Shown in pieces: positions 11,932 to 22,802 of a DNA stretch of 64,000 nucleotides. Under the pieces are notes generated by a model that was not told where the DNA came from, did no database searches, and saw only the letters and a list, made by a program, of their open reading frames with translations. Origin of the DNA: Glandiceps talaboti. Its lineage: Eukaryota; Hemichordata; Enteropneusta; Spengelidae. The stretch covers positions 4,324,040-4,388,039 of the forward strand of contig NC_135569.1 of assembly GCF_964340395.1 (NCBI RefSeq), read 5' to 3'. The position numbers and the translations under genes were made by a program. Position 1 is the first letter of the stretch, and each line of letters starts with the position of its first letter.

Positions 11932-14900
11932 GTCTGCCTGCCTGCCCGCATGTCTGTCTGTCTGTCTGTCTGCCTGCTTGCCTGCCTGTATACGGTATGT
12001 ATCTATGTCTGTGCGTCTGTCTCTGTCTCTCTTTCTCTGTCGAATATGCACGGCTCCGATTCGTATCAAAACAAATATTTAACAAAACCATTCAGCGTTG
12101 CATTAAAGAAACTTATTTATAATATCAATAACCATAATGATTTATGTCTAAGAGAACAGCTGAGTAAACTACACACTATTAAAGGGGTGATGTTATGTAG
12201 AAATCACCGGGTTTATGGTTATTGTACTCTCTATACCACCGTGACTCAATCATTACCTTGGTGTAGTCCCATTCGTGACAACCTTTTTATATCAGTGCGT
12301 ATACTCTTATTGACATACTCCATGATCTCTCGATCTTCAGAAACCTATCAACGAAAAAAAGCGTTCATTATTATTATTAAAAACTGGATTCCATGTTACT
12401 GGTATATTTGTTCATTTAGTGACTTCCACCAGCCGGTCACATCGATTATTTATTTTAGTTTCACCACAAACAAGTAACACACAGCTATTTCTCTTGGATT
12501 CCACAGTAAATCTTCCCATGCGTCAACAGACAGTGGAAAGCAAACTGCTTTTGGGGTTTCTTAGCAACAGATGAAACCTATCGAAGTGAGAAAATCTACC
12601 GCTGATGGCGCTGTGCATGAACTTGTCTTCTTGTCTCGGTCCCGGTCCCGGTCTCAGTCTAAGGTGACTGAGAAATGTTAGCTCTGAAAGTTAAATAGTA
12701 CTCTTGATGTATCGAAATAGCGTACTGTACTTCTCTTTCCTTGATATACCGAGGTCCCTTACTGAAATCTAAGTTTATCTCGGATCAAGTGATTGATACC
12801 AGTAAGGGGTGAAAGTCGACTTAACAAAACAATGGTAACAACGAACTGTTCAAATAAGATCCTCAGTATTGTAACATGACAAAATTTCTGATGCGAATCA
12901 CAAAGTGAGACGTAAAAAAATAAATGAGAATCTTCAAATTGTTTACTTATGTCTGTTACAGAAAAGTTTGGAACCCCACTATCTATTCATGCTATTTACA
13001 GGCTATAGAAATTGCTAACAATTTGAACGAAATACATAACAAAACGATCCCGTGTCACCTTCAGCTTGATTGCCGTAGAGGGCGCTGATGCTATTTCATA
13101 AGAAGGTCATGTCAGGTCACACCACAACATCTGTACCGAGCTTCACATTTTGATCAGTTGGTAGGCATTTTAATTTGTAAAAGGTACCTAAAATACTACA
13201 TGTTTTTTTTCCGAATATGGTAGCTGATAATGTGTAAATATTTTAAGTTGTACTTTTAATGACTCTTTGATACATAAAATGTCAGGGGAATGTAGAACAC
13301 TTCATTGACCTAGAGGGGGATCCCCTTGCCTGCTTTGCGTTCCAGGAATGTCGAGTTCGCAGAATCGTGATGTATGACACAGTTTGAAGGCACATCTATG
13401 TCATCTCTGTTTATGATGTACTTGGGGTTTACATAATCTGATTAAAATCCGATGTAGATGTCGGCTAATCGTGCATTGCTATCTTACCATCGTTATTTAG
13501 CTTGAATTGACCTTCGTAGTACATGTTTACGTTTTTAGCCTGATCGCCTCCTCTACATCTGATGTAGCGATCAGGCTAAAAACATAAACATGTACTACGA
13601 AGGTCAATTCAAGCTAAATAACGATGGTAAGATAGCAATGCACGATTAGCCGACATCTACATCGGATTTTAATCAGATTGGGGTTTACACAAAGGAATTG
13701 GACTTTTTAATTAAGGTGCAATAAGTAAAACAACACACTCTATCATGGTGTCCGAATTTTTTTTAACGAACAACAGCCTAAAAACTTGTTCAATCTACAA
13801 ACTTAACTTTTAACCCTAATTCGAGGAATTTGTATTTCCAGGTAACGAGTTTTATTGGTCCGTTGCTATAATAACCTAAGCGTACGAATCCAGGTCGGTG
13901 AGGTGTCGACTGGATGTTGCTTTAAAGTTCAACCTGTGTTGCCATACCGTTTAGTTCTGAATTATACAAAAACTGACAAATCGATACCGCTACTAAAGAA
14001 TACTGGATTCTCTCAAAACGAGACTTGTTTTTTCTGGATTCTAGTCACCCACTCCATTCCTCTCCCCCTTCCTCGTCCCTTTAAGTGGATTAACATTGGA
14101 CTGTATTTAGCATTTTAATGCAATTTGAGTGACTACTCATATCGCACCAACAATTTTCAAGATGGAGAGCCATGTACAGTCTAACTTAGTATGTCTGTAT
14201 ATTCATCATCACACACGTGATTACGCTATTCTAAAATTACCTCCATTTATTGAATATTTTTTTTACTTTTACTTTAAATGATCTTTTTACTCTGTTTGCG
14301 TGTTTGCTTTTACTTTGAAGTGTGTGTATGTGTGTGTGATTGTGTGTGTGTGTGATTGTGTGTGTGCGTATGTATGTATGTATGTATGTATGTATGTATG
14401 TATGTATGTATGTATGTATGTATGTATGTATGTATGTATGTATGCGCGCGCGTGTGTGTGTGTGTGACTGCATGTATGTACATGTACGTGTGTATACTCT
14501 ACCTGCATAGGTGTGATTTAGAAGTTTACGTTGAATTAAATGTATGGTAGAAAAACACTAAAAAATCATTGACAATTTTAATAAACTGTGTTGATTGTCT
14601 TAGTTTACAATAATTGATAACTAACCATTGAATTGTCTTCACAGCCATTGCGAGATGGTATGATGTCATACATTTCATCGTTATCTGACCAGTCCTCATG
14701 CCAGCTAGCGTTGCAATCCACTCCACAGTTCACAAGATTGCTAATTTTTGACTCTATGCCCGGATCGTCAACTTGATCCCATGCCTCGACTAGCATCTCG
14801 CTGTCCTTGCTCCGATGTCGGTTTAAATCTGCCGTAAAAGAAAATGTTAACAAAATATAAATTTCTAACAATGTAAACATTTGGTATGGTTTGGTTTTGG

Positions 14901-14966
14901 AGATTTTTTTTAACACATACCGTTGATTAGGGGGCATGGTTGTATTGATGCACCTTGTTTGTAATG
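8544..14966 (-). CDS. ETS-family transcription factor with extended PNT domain, AT-hook and C-terminal ETS domain
   Basis: Nuclear DNA-binding factor expected to recognise GGA(A/T) sites. Seven exons agree in phase at every junction: 14921-14966, 14626-14828, 12257-12344, 11177-11377, 9772-10589, 9276-9384 and 8544-8899, giving about 606 residues. Residues about 86-179 form a PNT domain with the ETS1-like leading helices (RLSRMGLHQDCNEWSTEMVS, then FLSYVNNKFEL). About 180-452 is a Cys/Asp/Ser/Gln-rich linker with repeated C-x-D-D-S motifs. An AT-hook follows (KRKRGRPRKPRPD). The ETS domain (about 496-577) ends close to the C-terminus. AT-hook plus ETS resembles ELF3/ESE factors, the recognition segment WGRQKG...MTYQKMSRAMR resembles PU.1/SPI factors, and the PNT resembles ETS1/2. 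The subfamily is therefore open. The 5' end is uncertain: the first Met in frame is at 14794-14796, or an upstream exon supplies it. Confidence 0.88.
9276..9384 (-). CDS. AT-hook exon of the ETS gene
   Basis: The acceptor is AAATTCAG/ATTCAA and the donor is GATATAG/GTAGCT. The in-frame reading is a Gln/Glu/Pro-rich stretch followed by VKRKRGRPRKPRPD, a textbook AT-hook (minor-groove binding). ELF3/ESE-1 carries KRKRGRPRK at the same place relative to its ETS domain. The longest open frame at this site is a different frame and is not the gene. Confidence 0.85.
9772..10589 (-). CDS. Large linker exon of the ETS gene with repeated CxDDS motifs
   Basis: The acceptor is TTTTACTAG/TTCTTGG (phase 1) and the donor is GAAGAT/GTAAGT (phase 0). 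It has 272 codons and a biased composition (Ser, Gln, Asp, Asn, Cys, His). Similar modules recur about every 35-45 residues: CDDAF, CYSDSG, CYDDSC, CHGDDSHHS, CHDDNSNNS, CDGDESNDS, several followed by TQIQ or AQVQ. It may be a transactivation or phosphorylation-rich region; that is inference. Confidence 0.82.
10758..11072. mobile_element. MITE-like element with terminal inverted repeats, TA-flanked, in an ETS gene intron
   Basis: The left end GTGTTCTCTGGCTCTGTTTG and the right end match as an inverted repeat for at least 30 bp (two mismatches in the first 28), with weaker similarity further in. TA lies on both sides (10756-10757 and 11073-11074), as after Tc1/mariner-type insertion. It has no coding capacity. 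A diverged relative sits at 36062-36468. Confidence 0.8.
11177..11377 (-). CDS. PNT (Pointed/SAM) domain exon of the ETS gene
   Basis: The acceptor is TTCTGTTTCAG/ACTGCAAC and the donor is AAGTGG/GTAAGG, both phase 1. It reads DCNEWSTEMVSQFLSYVNNK, FELNNTFSEIAC, ITGRTLSFKSREYF and then a last helix. This matches the PNT pattern (W-T/S-x-x-x-V, N-x-F-x-L, G-x-x-L). PNT domains mediate protein contacts or kinase docking in ETS factors. Confidence 0.8.
11850..12045. repeat. (CTGT)n microsatellite in an ETS gene intron
   Basis: (CTGT)n runs at about 11864-11935, then CTGC/CTGT variants run to about 12000. Confidence 0.96.
12257..12344 (-). CDS. Exon encoding the leading helices of the PNT domain
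   Basis: The acceptor is CGTTGATAG/GTTTCTG and the donor is CACCAAG/GTAATG, starting in phase 0 and ending in phase 1. It encodes SEDREIMEYVNKSIRTDIKR and then LSRMGLHQ, which aligns with the extra N-terminal helices that precede the PNT core in ETS1/ETS2. It lies beside the (CTGT)n array. Confidence 0.7.
12345..13433. other. ETS gene intron sequence without visible features
   Basis: This is intron between 12344 and 14626. It holds a short (GGTCCC)-like run near 12637-12655 and otherwise unique sequence. Confidence 0.4.
13434..13679. mobile_element. Foldback element: 113-bp arms, one mismatch, flanked by direct repeats
   Basis: The left arm 13435-13547 and right arm 13567-13679 are reverse complements with a single mismatch (112 of 113). 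A 19-bp spacer contains the smaller palindrome CTACATC-T-GATGTAG. The unit is flanked by GGGGTTTACA on the left (13424-13433) and right (13680-13689), which looks like a target-site duplication. It encodes nothing. A 9-10-bp duplication would suit a Mutator-like element. Confidence 0.88.
14315..14496. repeat. (TG)n-(TATG)n microsatellite in an ETS gene intron
   Basis: TG-rich lead, (TATG)n at about 14369-14443, a CG tract, then a TG tail. Confidence 0.96.
14626..14828 (-). CDS. Acidic N-terminal exon of the ETS gene
   Basis: The acceptor is TTACGGCAG/ATTTAAAC and the donor is TCAATG/GTTAGT. It encodes an acidic segment (SWHEDWSDNDEMYDI). The first in-frame Met, at 14794-14796, is a candidate start. 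Phase 0 at its end fits the next exon. Confidence 0.7.
14921..14966 (-). CDS. Possible upstream exon of the ETS gene
   Basis: The acceptor is TTTTTTACAG/CATTAC and the donor is CAACG/GTATGT. In the frame that agrees with the next exon it encodes HYKQGASIQPCPLIN and has no Met. An out-of-frame ATG also lies here, so it could instead be 5' untranslated. Confidence 0.45.
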
Positions 14967-15940
14967 CTGTAAAAAATGATCAAAGTCGTTAACTTGCAAT
15001 GAAATTACTAACATTGTAACGCTGCAACTGGAAAACGCCACTGCCGTGTAAATACTCTCTGACCTGTAACCGGTAAATAACGGAACACCTCTGGCAAAAA
15101 AAAGTTGTTGTTTAGGTGACGAACTCAGAAACAGACTTGTACAAGAAAATTTAACCCGTGATATCGCCAAAAATCGCGGTTTTGTAATTTGTCACCCTAG
15201 CCTGCCCGAAAGAATCACGCTTATTGTCAAAGATACCCACCACCGGCACCATAGACCACGAACTTTGGAAAGCATTGTACGTTTGACTGGTGTAGCGATT
15301 CTTATATATACGACACCAACGCCCACCGACGTATGCATTGTTCCCATGACACCGTTGATTTGATTGGCTACTCCAGAACCATACTTGTATAAATCATGAC
15401 AGTTTCTTTCGATTTCCTCGGATTGTTAAAATAGTTTCTTAGGTGTGTCAGTACATGTATGCAAATTTCAGCATCTATCACGTGCATAGCAACGTGACAA
15501 ACATAGTTTCAATCTCGAATCACACCACGACTTGCAGAAGGCATATGAATCATTAAAACTTCCCCATTTCGTCAATATATCTTTGTTTCAACCCCAAACA
15601 AAAAACCCTCCCCAAACCCGCTTTGTGTGAACATGTAAGTTTGTGAAATACAGAAGAATTCGCTAAAATATAATTGAAAGAGTCAGTATAAAGTTATCAA
15701 ATTATACCTTGATTATGTTGTATGTGGACGATGGGCCATTTTTGTTTCAATTCTGTATACAGGAGTTATACTAGCAGTGGATAGTTTGATTATCTAACCA
15801 TCTGGCACTTTGATTTGAAACTTCGTGATTATACAAATACACATTTTATCTAACTGTGCTCGCAACAGTATTCAGGGATAGAGAGAGATGAATATATATA
15901 TAGAGAGACACGTATAGAGAGACAGAGAAGGACAGAGAGG
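14967..15940. other. Region upstream of the ETS gene
   Basis: It may hold the ETS gene's first exon or exons and promoter. An ATG at about 15252 (minus strand) opens a short frame, but its donor phase does not fit the exon at 14921-14966. No feature is firm. Confidence 0.35.
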
Positions 15941-15947
15941 GGCAGAC

Positions 15948-16127
15948 ATACATACATACATACATACATACATACATACATACATACATACATACATACA
16001 TACATACATACATACATACATACATACATACACATACATACATACATACATACATACATACATACATTCATACCTACCTACCTACCTACATACGGACGGA
16101 CGGACGGACGGACGGACGGACAGACAG

Positions 16128-16212
<85 letters not shown>

Positions 16213-16213
16213 G
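15948..16213. repeat. Compound microsatellite (CATA)(CCTA)(GGAC)(CAGA)
   Basis: (CATA)n at about 15948-16073, CCTA units to 16090, (GGAC)n at about 16093-16121, then (CAGA)n to 16213. Confidence 0.97.
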
Positions 16214-18507
16214 GCACACTTTACCATAACATTCATATCGCAATAACCATGGAAGACACACACAAGGAATGTAATTTGACGATTCGGAAGTGCATTCCAT
16301 TAAGAGACGCTTCTTTATAGGTTTCTAGCCAAGTTGCTCAGTAGCGGAATATCAAACCTATCTTTAATATCCTGTTCGTCAGTTCCATGCAAGGATTTCC
16401 GTGGTCAGCTAAATTTTAAACAACTCTGTAATTCAGTCTGAGATTTTATAATCGATGATGCCAGAGCGAAAATTCTAGTCTAGTGTCACCGATGACAGAA
16501 CACAATTTTCTGAGAGTCACAAAGCTGACGTGACACGAGGTCACAGTGAACTCTAAGCTGTCATGAATTAACTCTTAGAACAAATGTTTGCATTTCGCGA
16601 ATAGCATTCTGAGATGACAACATTAAGAGTTATTAAAAGATCAACAGTGTCAAATAATGACTAATTACAGGCAGCTGGGAAAAAATGGGTTATCACATTG
16701 TTTAGCTACTTTTCATATATTTCAGTATTATTTGCATTAAATTAAGGCAACAACACGGTTTATTTATTTATGGTATTTATGATTTCATCACCCCAATTAT
16801 TTGAATATTGTATTATTTATGTTTAATAAGAATTTACAGTTGGAATAAAGGATGGATTCACTTTAGAAGGGAGCGAGTGGAAGGAAACAGCTAGGCCTAG
16901 ACTAGGAGCTTCGATCTCCTCCATGGCTACTTCTAAAATGATTCAAAGTTAACCATGAGCACTGTATGTAGTCTGAGTTAATTCACTAAAGTCCAAGTGA
17001 TCCAGTGTACAAGTTGAGATGAGAGTTATTCTAGTATATAGTTACATGATCTGCCAGCTTGGTACAGAGAGAGTAACAGTTGATGAAACCTTATCATCGA
17101 CTATGTTGACAAATTTTCATTTGCATTGTGATAGATTCACGTGGTTTACACTCTGTGTTGTGCTGTATTGTCATTGAGGTATAGTTCAAGTTTACAAAAC
17201 GATAAATGATTTCAGCCAGAGTTAATGAAGGAATTTGTGTTTTTAAATTCTACCACAAAATTTTTTTTTTATCACGATGGCGTAAAATTTCACCTAATTA
17301 ATACAGAACAGGGGCGATATACGTTTAGCGCTTCGTCACTCCATCACCACATCTACAATGTAGTTCTAAAATGAAGTAACATAAAAGTAGAGAGAGGAAA
17401 AAAAGACATTTCTTTTATAAGTCGTGTGAATTCTCACTCGAGATTTCCTGAAAAGTTGGGTTACTTTCCAGGTTTATTTTTAGATGCAATGATTCAGGGG
17501 GGTGTGCCAGATTACTAGAAGGGGCATTTATTTAGTATTTATTTATTTTATTTAGTAACAGTGGTAGTATAGCACTGATAAGTCAAACCGTCTATGATTC
17601 GATGACTCACTTCATGTCGTGCATCCATAAACGTGCCACAGATATCACGATCGTAAAAAAAAACATGTAGGTAAACTTGTCAATGCTGTAATGATATTTT
17701 ACGCACTTGTGTACTTTTCAGGACAGAAAATAACATAAATATGATACTAGACGGTGTTTAGCACGTATTTAAGGTTGAGATGCACAAAAAACCAGTACTT
17801 TGATCATTTTTGAGATTATACGCTCTTTTGCCATATTAAATATTGCTCTTTCAACCAGCGAAAATTGAACAGGGTTTGACTTCTGCAATTCCCGAAAAAT
17901 CATGAAAAAAGAAGTCAACAACTGCATGTGTAAGGAAACGCCTAAAGAAGCCCTGAATCTGAATGAAAAGTGTCTCAATTTTGGTCATGTTCCTGTCAAT
18001 ATATGTACATCACTACATGCACCATGGATGTTTTGAGACACTGGTCACCGTGTGCAATTCTTAGAGTAAAACTTGTCTGATAGCGCAATTTATCCACGTT
18101 TTACTATAAATTCATGCATGTTACTCTTACACCAACAAATTAGAAGTTGCCCAACAACCTCTCACATATAACAAAAAATATTCCAAAAACTAAAGAGAGC
18201 GAGAAAGTATCACCATCTCATTCAAAATTTTAGCAATGACTCTTTAACTTTGAATCTAAAATGGTTAAATTCAAAAGTATTTTCAGGAATGTTTTGGTAA
18301 TACAGGTTTCTTATTTTCTTCATTGCCGAATAAGACTTTCTACACGTTAATACAAACATATACAGACGTTGAAATGAGACGTCTATGGCGAGGAGGGTGT
18401 ACAGGGATTTGGCAAGATGAGATGTAGAACTTGACACTCTGCATATCACAGACCTCAGCCAATACTACAAGGGTTTGTAAGAGAAAACACTGTAACAAAA
18501 ATGTAAT
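16214..18507. other. Unassigned stretch
   Basis: AT-rich unique sequence. Open frames near 17.8 and 18.3 kb have no supporting signal. No gene seen. Confidence 0.4.
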
Positions 18508-18574
18508 GTAATGTATGTATGTATGTATGTATGTATGTATGTATGTATGTATGTATGTATGTATGTATGTATGT

Positions 18575-18614
<40 letters not shown>

Positions 18615-18709
18615 ATGTATGTATGTATGTATGTATATACATGTATGTATGTATGTATGTATGTATGTATGTATGTATGTATGTATGTATGTATGTATGT
18701 ATGTATGCT
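18508..18709. repeat. (TATG)n array with TG interruption
   Basis: (TATG)n at 18513-18577, TG tract to 18598, then TATG again to about 18708 with a short palindromic break (TATACATG). Confidence 0.97.
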
Positions 18710-19155
18710 GTGCGTTGTGTGTAAGCACGTGACATGAGGAATGGCTAAAACAACGACAGATCAGATTGAGAGAGAACAATCAGGAAAGGCAGTTCGGCTT
18801 AATGTAAACGTTATAGTATAAGTACAGTAGTCATGGGAACAAAAACAGGAAATAATGCATAAAAAATCGACGTAACTCCATTAATTTAAACCATTAATTG
18901 TACCATAGTGTTAGATTGAGGTTGAAAATCAAAATAATAAAACAAATTCAGAGACGAAATCAGGGATGCCGAGGTCGAGGTCCATAATATATTTAAGATT
19001 TAAAGTAACTGCTAGATTGAAAATCAAATAAACCGTTCACATCGAGAGAAAAAACTTGAAATTTGTCACGTCGATTCAACAATGAAATGATCAACTTTTC
19101 AATGTTTCTCGTTGTAGTGACGGCATATACAGGGTGTTCACAGCCTATTCCGAGT
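18710..19155. other. Unassigned stretch
   Basis: Unique AT-rich sequence; nothing recognised. Confidence 0.4.
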
Positions 19156-19260
19156 CAACTGTATGGTGAATTCGTTAGCTAGAGCAGGCAAAACCGAACA
19201 ATGCCCCACATCGACACTTTTATCTCTATAGGGTTCGAACCTCGATCGCGGAGTGCATAT
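19156..19260 (+). mobile_element. Possible tRNA-derived SINE head
   Basis: GTTAGCTAGAGCAGGC resembles a pol III A box and GGGTTCGAACC (about 19230-19240) matches a B box. The spacing is longer than in a tRNA gene and no cloverleaf is evident. It could be coincidence. Confidence 0.3.
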
Positions 19261-22200
19261 GTCAATGTACGAAGTACGGTGTACGTCCGCCACGACTCGT
19301 ACTCCGAGTACCATGCTAGAGGTTTCCACGAATGTAAGTTAAAAAGCCAATTCCAAGAATATGTACACTATACATTGAGAATTTTATAAGATGTAATCTT
19401 ATTGCTTCACTGTGATACCCGTAAGTTGAATTTCTGTCAAGCATTGTACATTTTTTGGTTTTCTTTGGATTGAATGTCTAACATGCATGGCTGAAACACT
19501 AGTCCGCCATCTTTCCGTTGAAGTTTGATATTCGTTTTTACCAATCAGATGTAGAGAGTTTCTAAAATTAAATGTGTGGATGTCTTTTTGACCACAACCA
19601 GGGATTTTCCCACAAAACTAATCCCCGAAACAGGTATATTTTTGCCAACTTATGAAGTAATCTCTGAAACTGGCCGGGAGTTTTTTTTCGCAGCCCACGT
19701 AGCACCTGTCAACGATTTTGTCACTCTATGTTTACTGGATACACTTGAGAATTGATACTTCTGTATTTTTTCGTGTTAACTATAAACTTTATAAAGAATC
19801 AAGTGTTTGTTAGATCTTTCTAAATTTAGGTAACATTTTTTCAATGACAAAATGTTACTGCGTTGTTGTTTGTTTGTGTTGAAGATAAAGACTCGTCGTA
19901 CATTATTAGTTGCGTGGGGTCACACGAGTTGCAAGCCCCTGTCGTCGAGGAAACGAATGCCATAGAAGTAACTGCAATAACGCATTCATTTATTTTTAGT
20001 TTCCATCTGTTAGATTTTATTTCTGTTGGATGTTTGTCATTGATCTGAGGCAGTTCGCTGGGTAATTGGAATAATCAAACAAAGTAATAGGTGTGAATTT
20101 ACAAACTGGTGAATTAGGCCTATTCCAATATTAAATCATTTACAATATATAGGGTTAGGGGTTTTCAACATCAGCTTCCTTGAGACTGTTTCACAATCAA
20201 TGTTCCACTTATGTTGCGCTGGGGAGCAAACAATAGAATGTTCCAAACGAGATTTAAAAGTAATCCTCACAGGTAGTTCAGGAAATAAGTTGATAAATAA
20301 GTCTCAACTGTTCAGTATGAATAAAATTATGGGATTAAATATTACGAACACTACAAACAAATGGCCTCTCACCAAAGTCTACGTCACACATACTAGCACT
20401 AGATTGTACTTTCTATTATAAATAGTATATACCAATATACCAAAGTGAGCTTACCATAGTAGTGCTATTACACCGCCATTACCGTAAACTACCATGAATT
20501 TTGTGTGACATGCGCAACTGATTTTTAGGACCCCTCGATGTTCACTTACATATCTCAAAGCTTTGAAACTTGTTTTGCTCCGTTAAGTTACGATATGCGA
20601 TATGTATACAAATCGTCATGGTAGCCGTAATCTCTTGTTAAACCCCCACCAGTGATATCATAACAGTTTATGGTATTAAAACCACAAATTTTAAAAACCA
20701 TTAGCGATAGACCTACCAACGATAAATTCTGATAGTAAAGACAAACGTTGTGTTCAAATCCCCCATGAGTGTGAATCGCAGAAGTAAATATAGAACAAAA
20801 ACGTTCTGTATCAATTGTGGAGCTATATATTGTCGGAAAATATGATAAAATACAGATTATTAAAATGCATATGTTTTCAGTGCGCCAATGAACGTTCAGA
20901 AGAGCATTTTCGGACATATTTTTTGTGGACTGAGCAGGTGTTGTGGTATACAAACGAGATCGAAACTTCCTGTGTTGTAGAAATAGCTATTTATAAAAAA
21001 AGTGGAGACACATTAAATTGCTTTTTTAGTTGTGTTTAATTTGCCAAAATATAGCCATACGATGCAACAGTGGAAAGGAAACACTGAAGCCGCTGGCTCG
21101 AGTTTCTGGCTGAACTTTTAGCAAACATTAAAACTTTTGTTAGCAAGTTTACGTTCATAAAGCAGTTTTCTATATATGCCTAAAATCAAAAGAGTTGCGA
21201 TATATAAAAACTGGCATTTTAGACTTAATCAGGTGTAATGTTTTCAATTACACATATTATAACTTTAAATCCCATGTAACTCAAAGCTTGAGCGGGAAAC
21301 AGTCAGGTATCATCGCTTACAGCTCGTTTTGCGTACTCCCTGCTATCCATCGTGCTTGTAATGATATGTTAAGAAAAAAATACTCAATTCTCTAAATAAG
21401 TGCGTATGATTTACAGGATTATTGAATATTATTTTATAACCTCCTTGTCAATAATCGTTGCACGATATCAGACTAAATCAACTGTATGGTCGTGTTATTG
21501 CCCACATTAGCAATTTTGACTCTCACGAATTACCGCAGCAATTTTGACAGAGCTTTCGGTCGCCGTGTATACTACTGCCTCAGCCCGGTCTACTCTGGTT
21601 AGCACCGTTGTATTCAAGTAATCGTGAAGTTCACACAGGTTTGTATATCAGCAAAATCAGTGAAATTAAACTCGTCCTAGACTTCGCAACCAAACACAAA
21701 CAAATAATTGTTTACGGAGAAAACTGCATGGATAGCAGTGAATGTCGAACAACACGCAAACCCTGTTCACTGTTACACAAGATTGGCTTCGCTGTGAACT
21801 CCAACAGAGACAAGTACGGCTGATTTTTGGTATGTTTTTTGCGGAATCCGGAAAAGAAAATCGCACCCTCGTCAGTCTAAACGCTTAGTAATTAGCATAT
21901 TTACTTCTCTAGATACCCACGCCATTTCAATAAACGAGATTTTATTAGAATGATTGTTTTACTTTGGCGGGTTTAAAATATTCGGAACACCGAATTTAGG
22001 AGTCGAAAACCCAAACATGAAAATTTCGGCGTGTGAAGCGGTAAACTATGGAGTGAGTTTATGTCACGATCATAGTTTGAACTTCTCTGATCCTCTTGGA
22101 CACATTGGTTTTTGCCCAAACAACAAAATGTAATAGGAAACTTACTTTAGCTCCCCTATGCTATAATGTCTATATCTACAAGACAGAGAAGCTTAGATAT

Positions 22201-22446
22201 GTAGACCATAACACCTGTTAAGCCAACAAAATAGATCCAAAAATTGCTCTTTTAAACGTTATGTTGGTGCGCTCAAAATGCATGAATTTTATGTAGACCT
22301 TAACCTAACCCCTGTAATACTTGAGTAACTTGAGTTTGTGCAAATGCAGTCACTGTATTGCAATTCAAAGTAATTACATACAAATACGGTATGCAGTATT
22401 CAACAATGTAAATATACAAGAACGCTAGCGATTTTGTCATATGCCT
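19261..22446. other. Unassigned stretch
   Basis: Scattered 60-120-codon frames (19.9, 20.2, 20.6-20.9, 21.2 and 21.6 kb) lack homology or consistent splice sites. I see no supported gene. Confidence 0.4.
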
Positions 22447-22802
22447 CCCAGGTGGTGGCAGTCCCAGACGAAGCGGGTACGCATGCTTAGAAATTTCACG
22501 GAAAAGGGGGTGTTTTTCGACGGCCATCTGGGTCCGTGGAATCGTAAAAAAGGGGTACTGATCACGCTCAGAGAACAGGGGTAGGATGCCCCTTTTCTAT
22601 TCTCTCTCTCGCGACGAAGGCCCGGAGACGAGTAAAACCTCGCGGATTTCAGAAATAAGGGAGTGTTTTTTGCAGTGATTTTCTCCCGGATTCACTAAAA
22701 AATATGGTGTTTTTCAGTGAAATATTCCGGGAAAAGAGGTACATGTGAAATTTCGCTAACAAACATGGGTACCCACCCATCCAGGGACTACCACCACTGG
22801 GT
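22447..22802. mobile_element. MITE-like element with GGTGGTGG-type inverted ends
   Basis: The left end CCCAGGTGGTGGCAGTCCC and the right end (reverse complement CCCAGTGGTGGTAGTCCC) match, and similarity continues to GGGTAC(G/C)CATG, about 38 bp in. The interior is more GC-rich than its surroundings and has no coding capacity. A target-site duplication is not clear. Confidence 0.65.
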
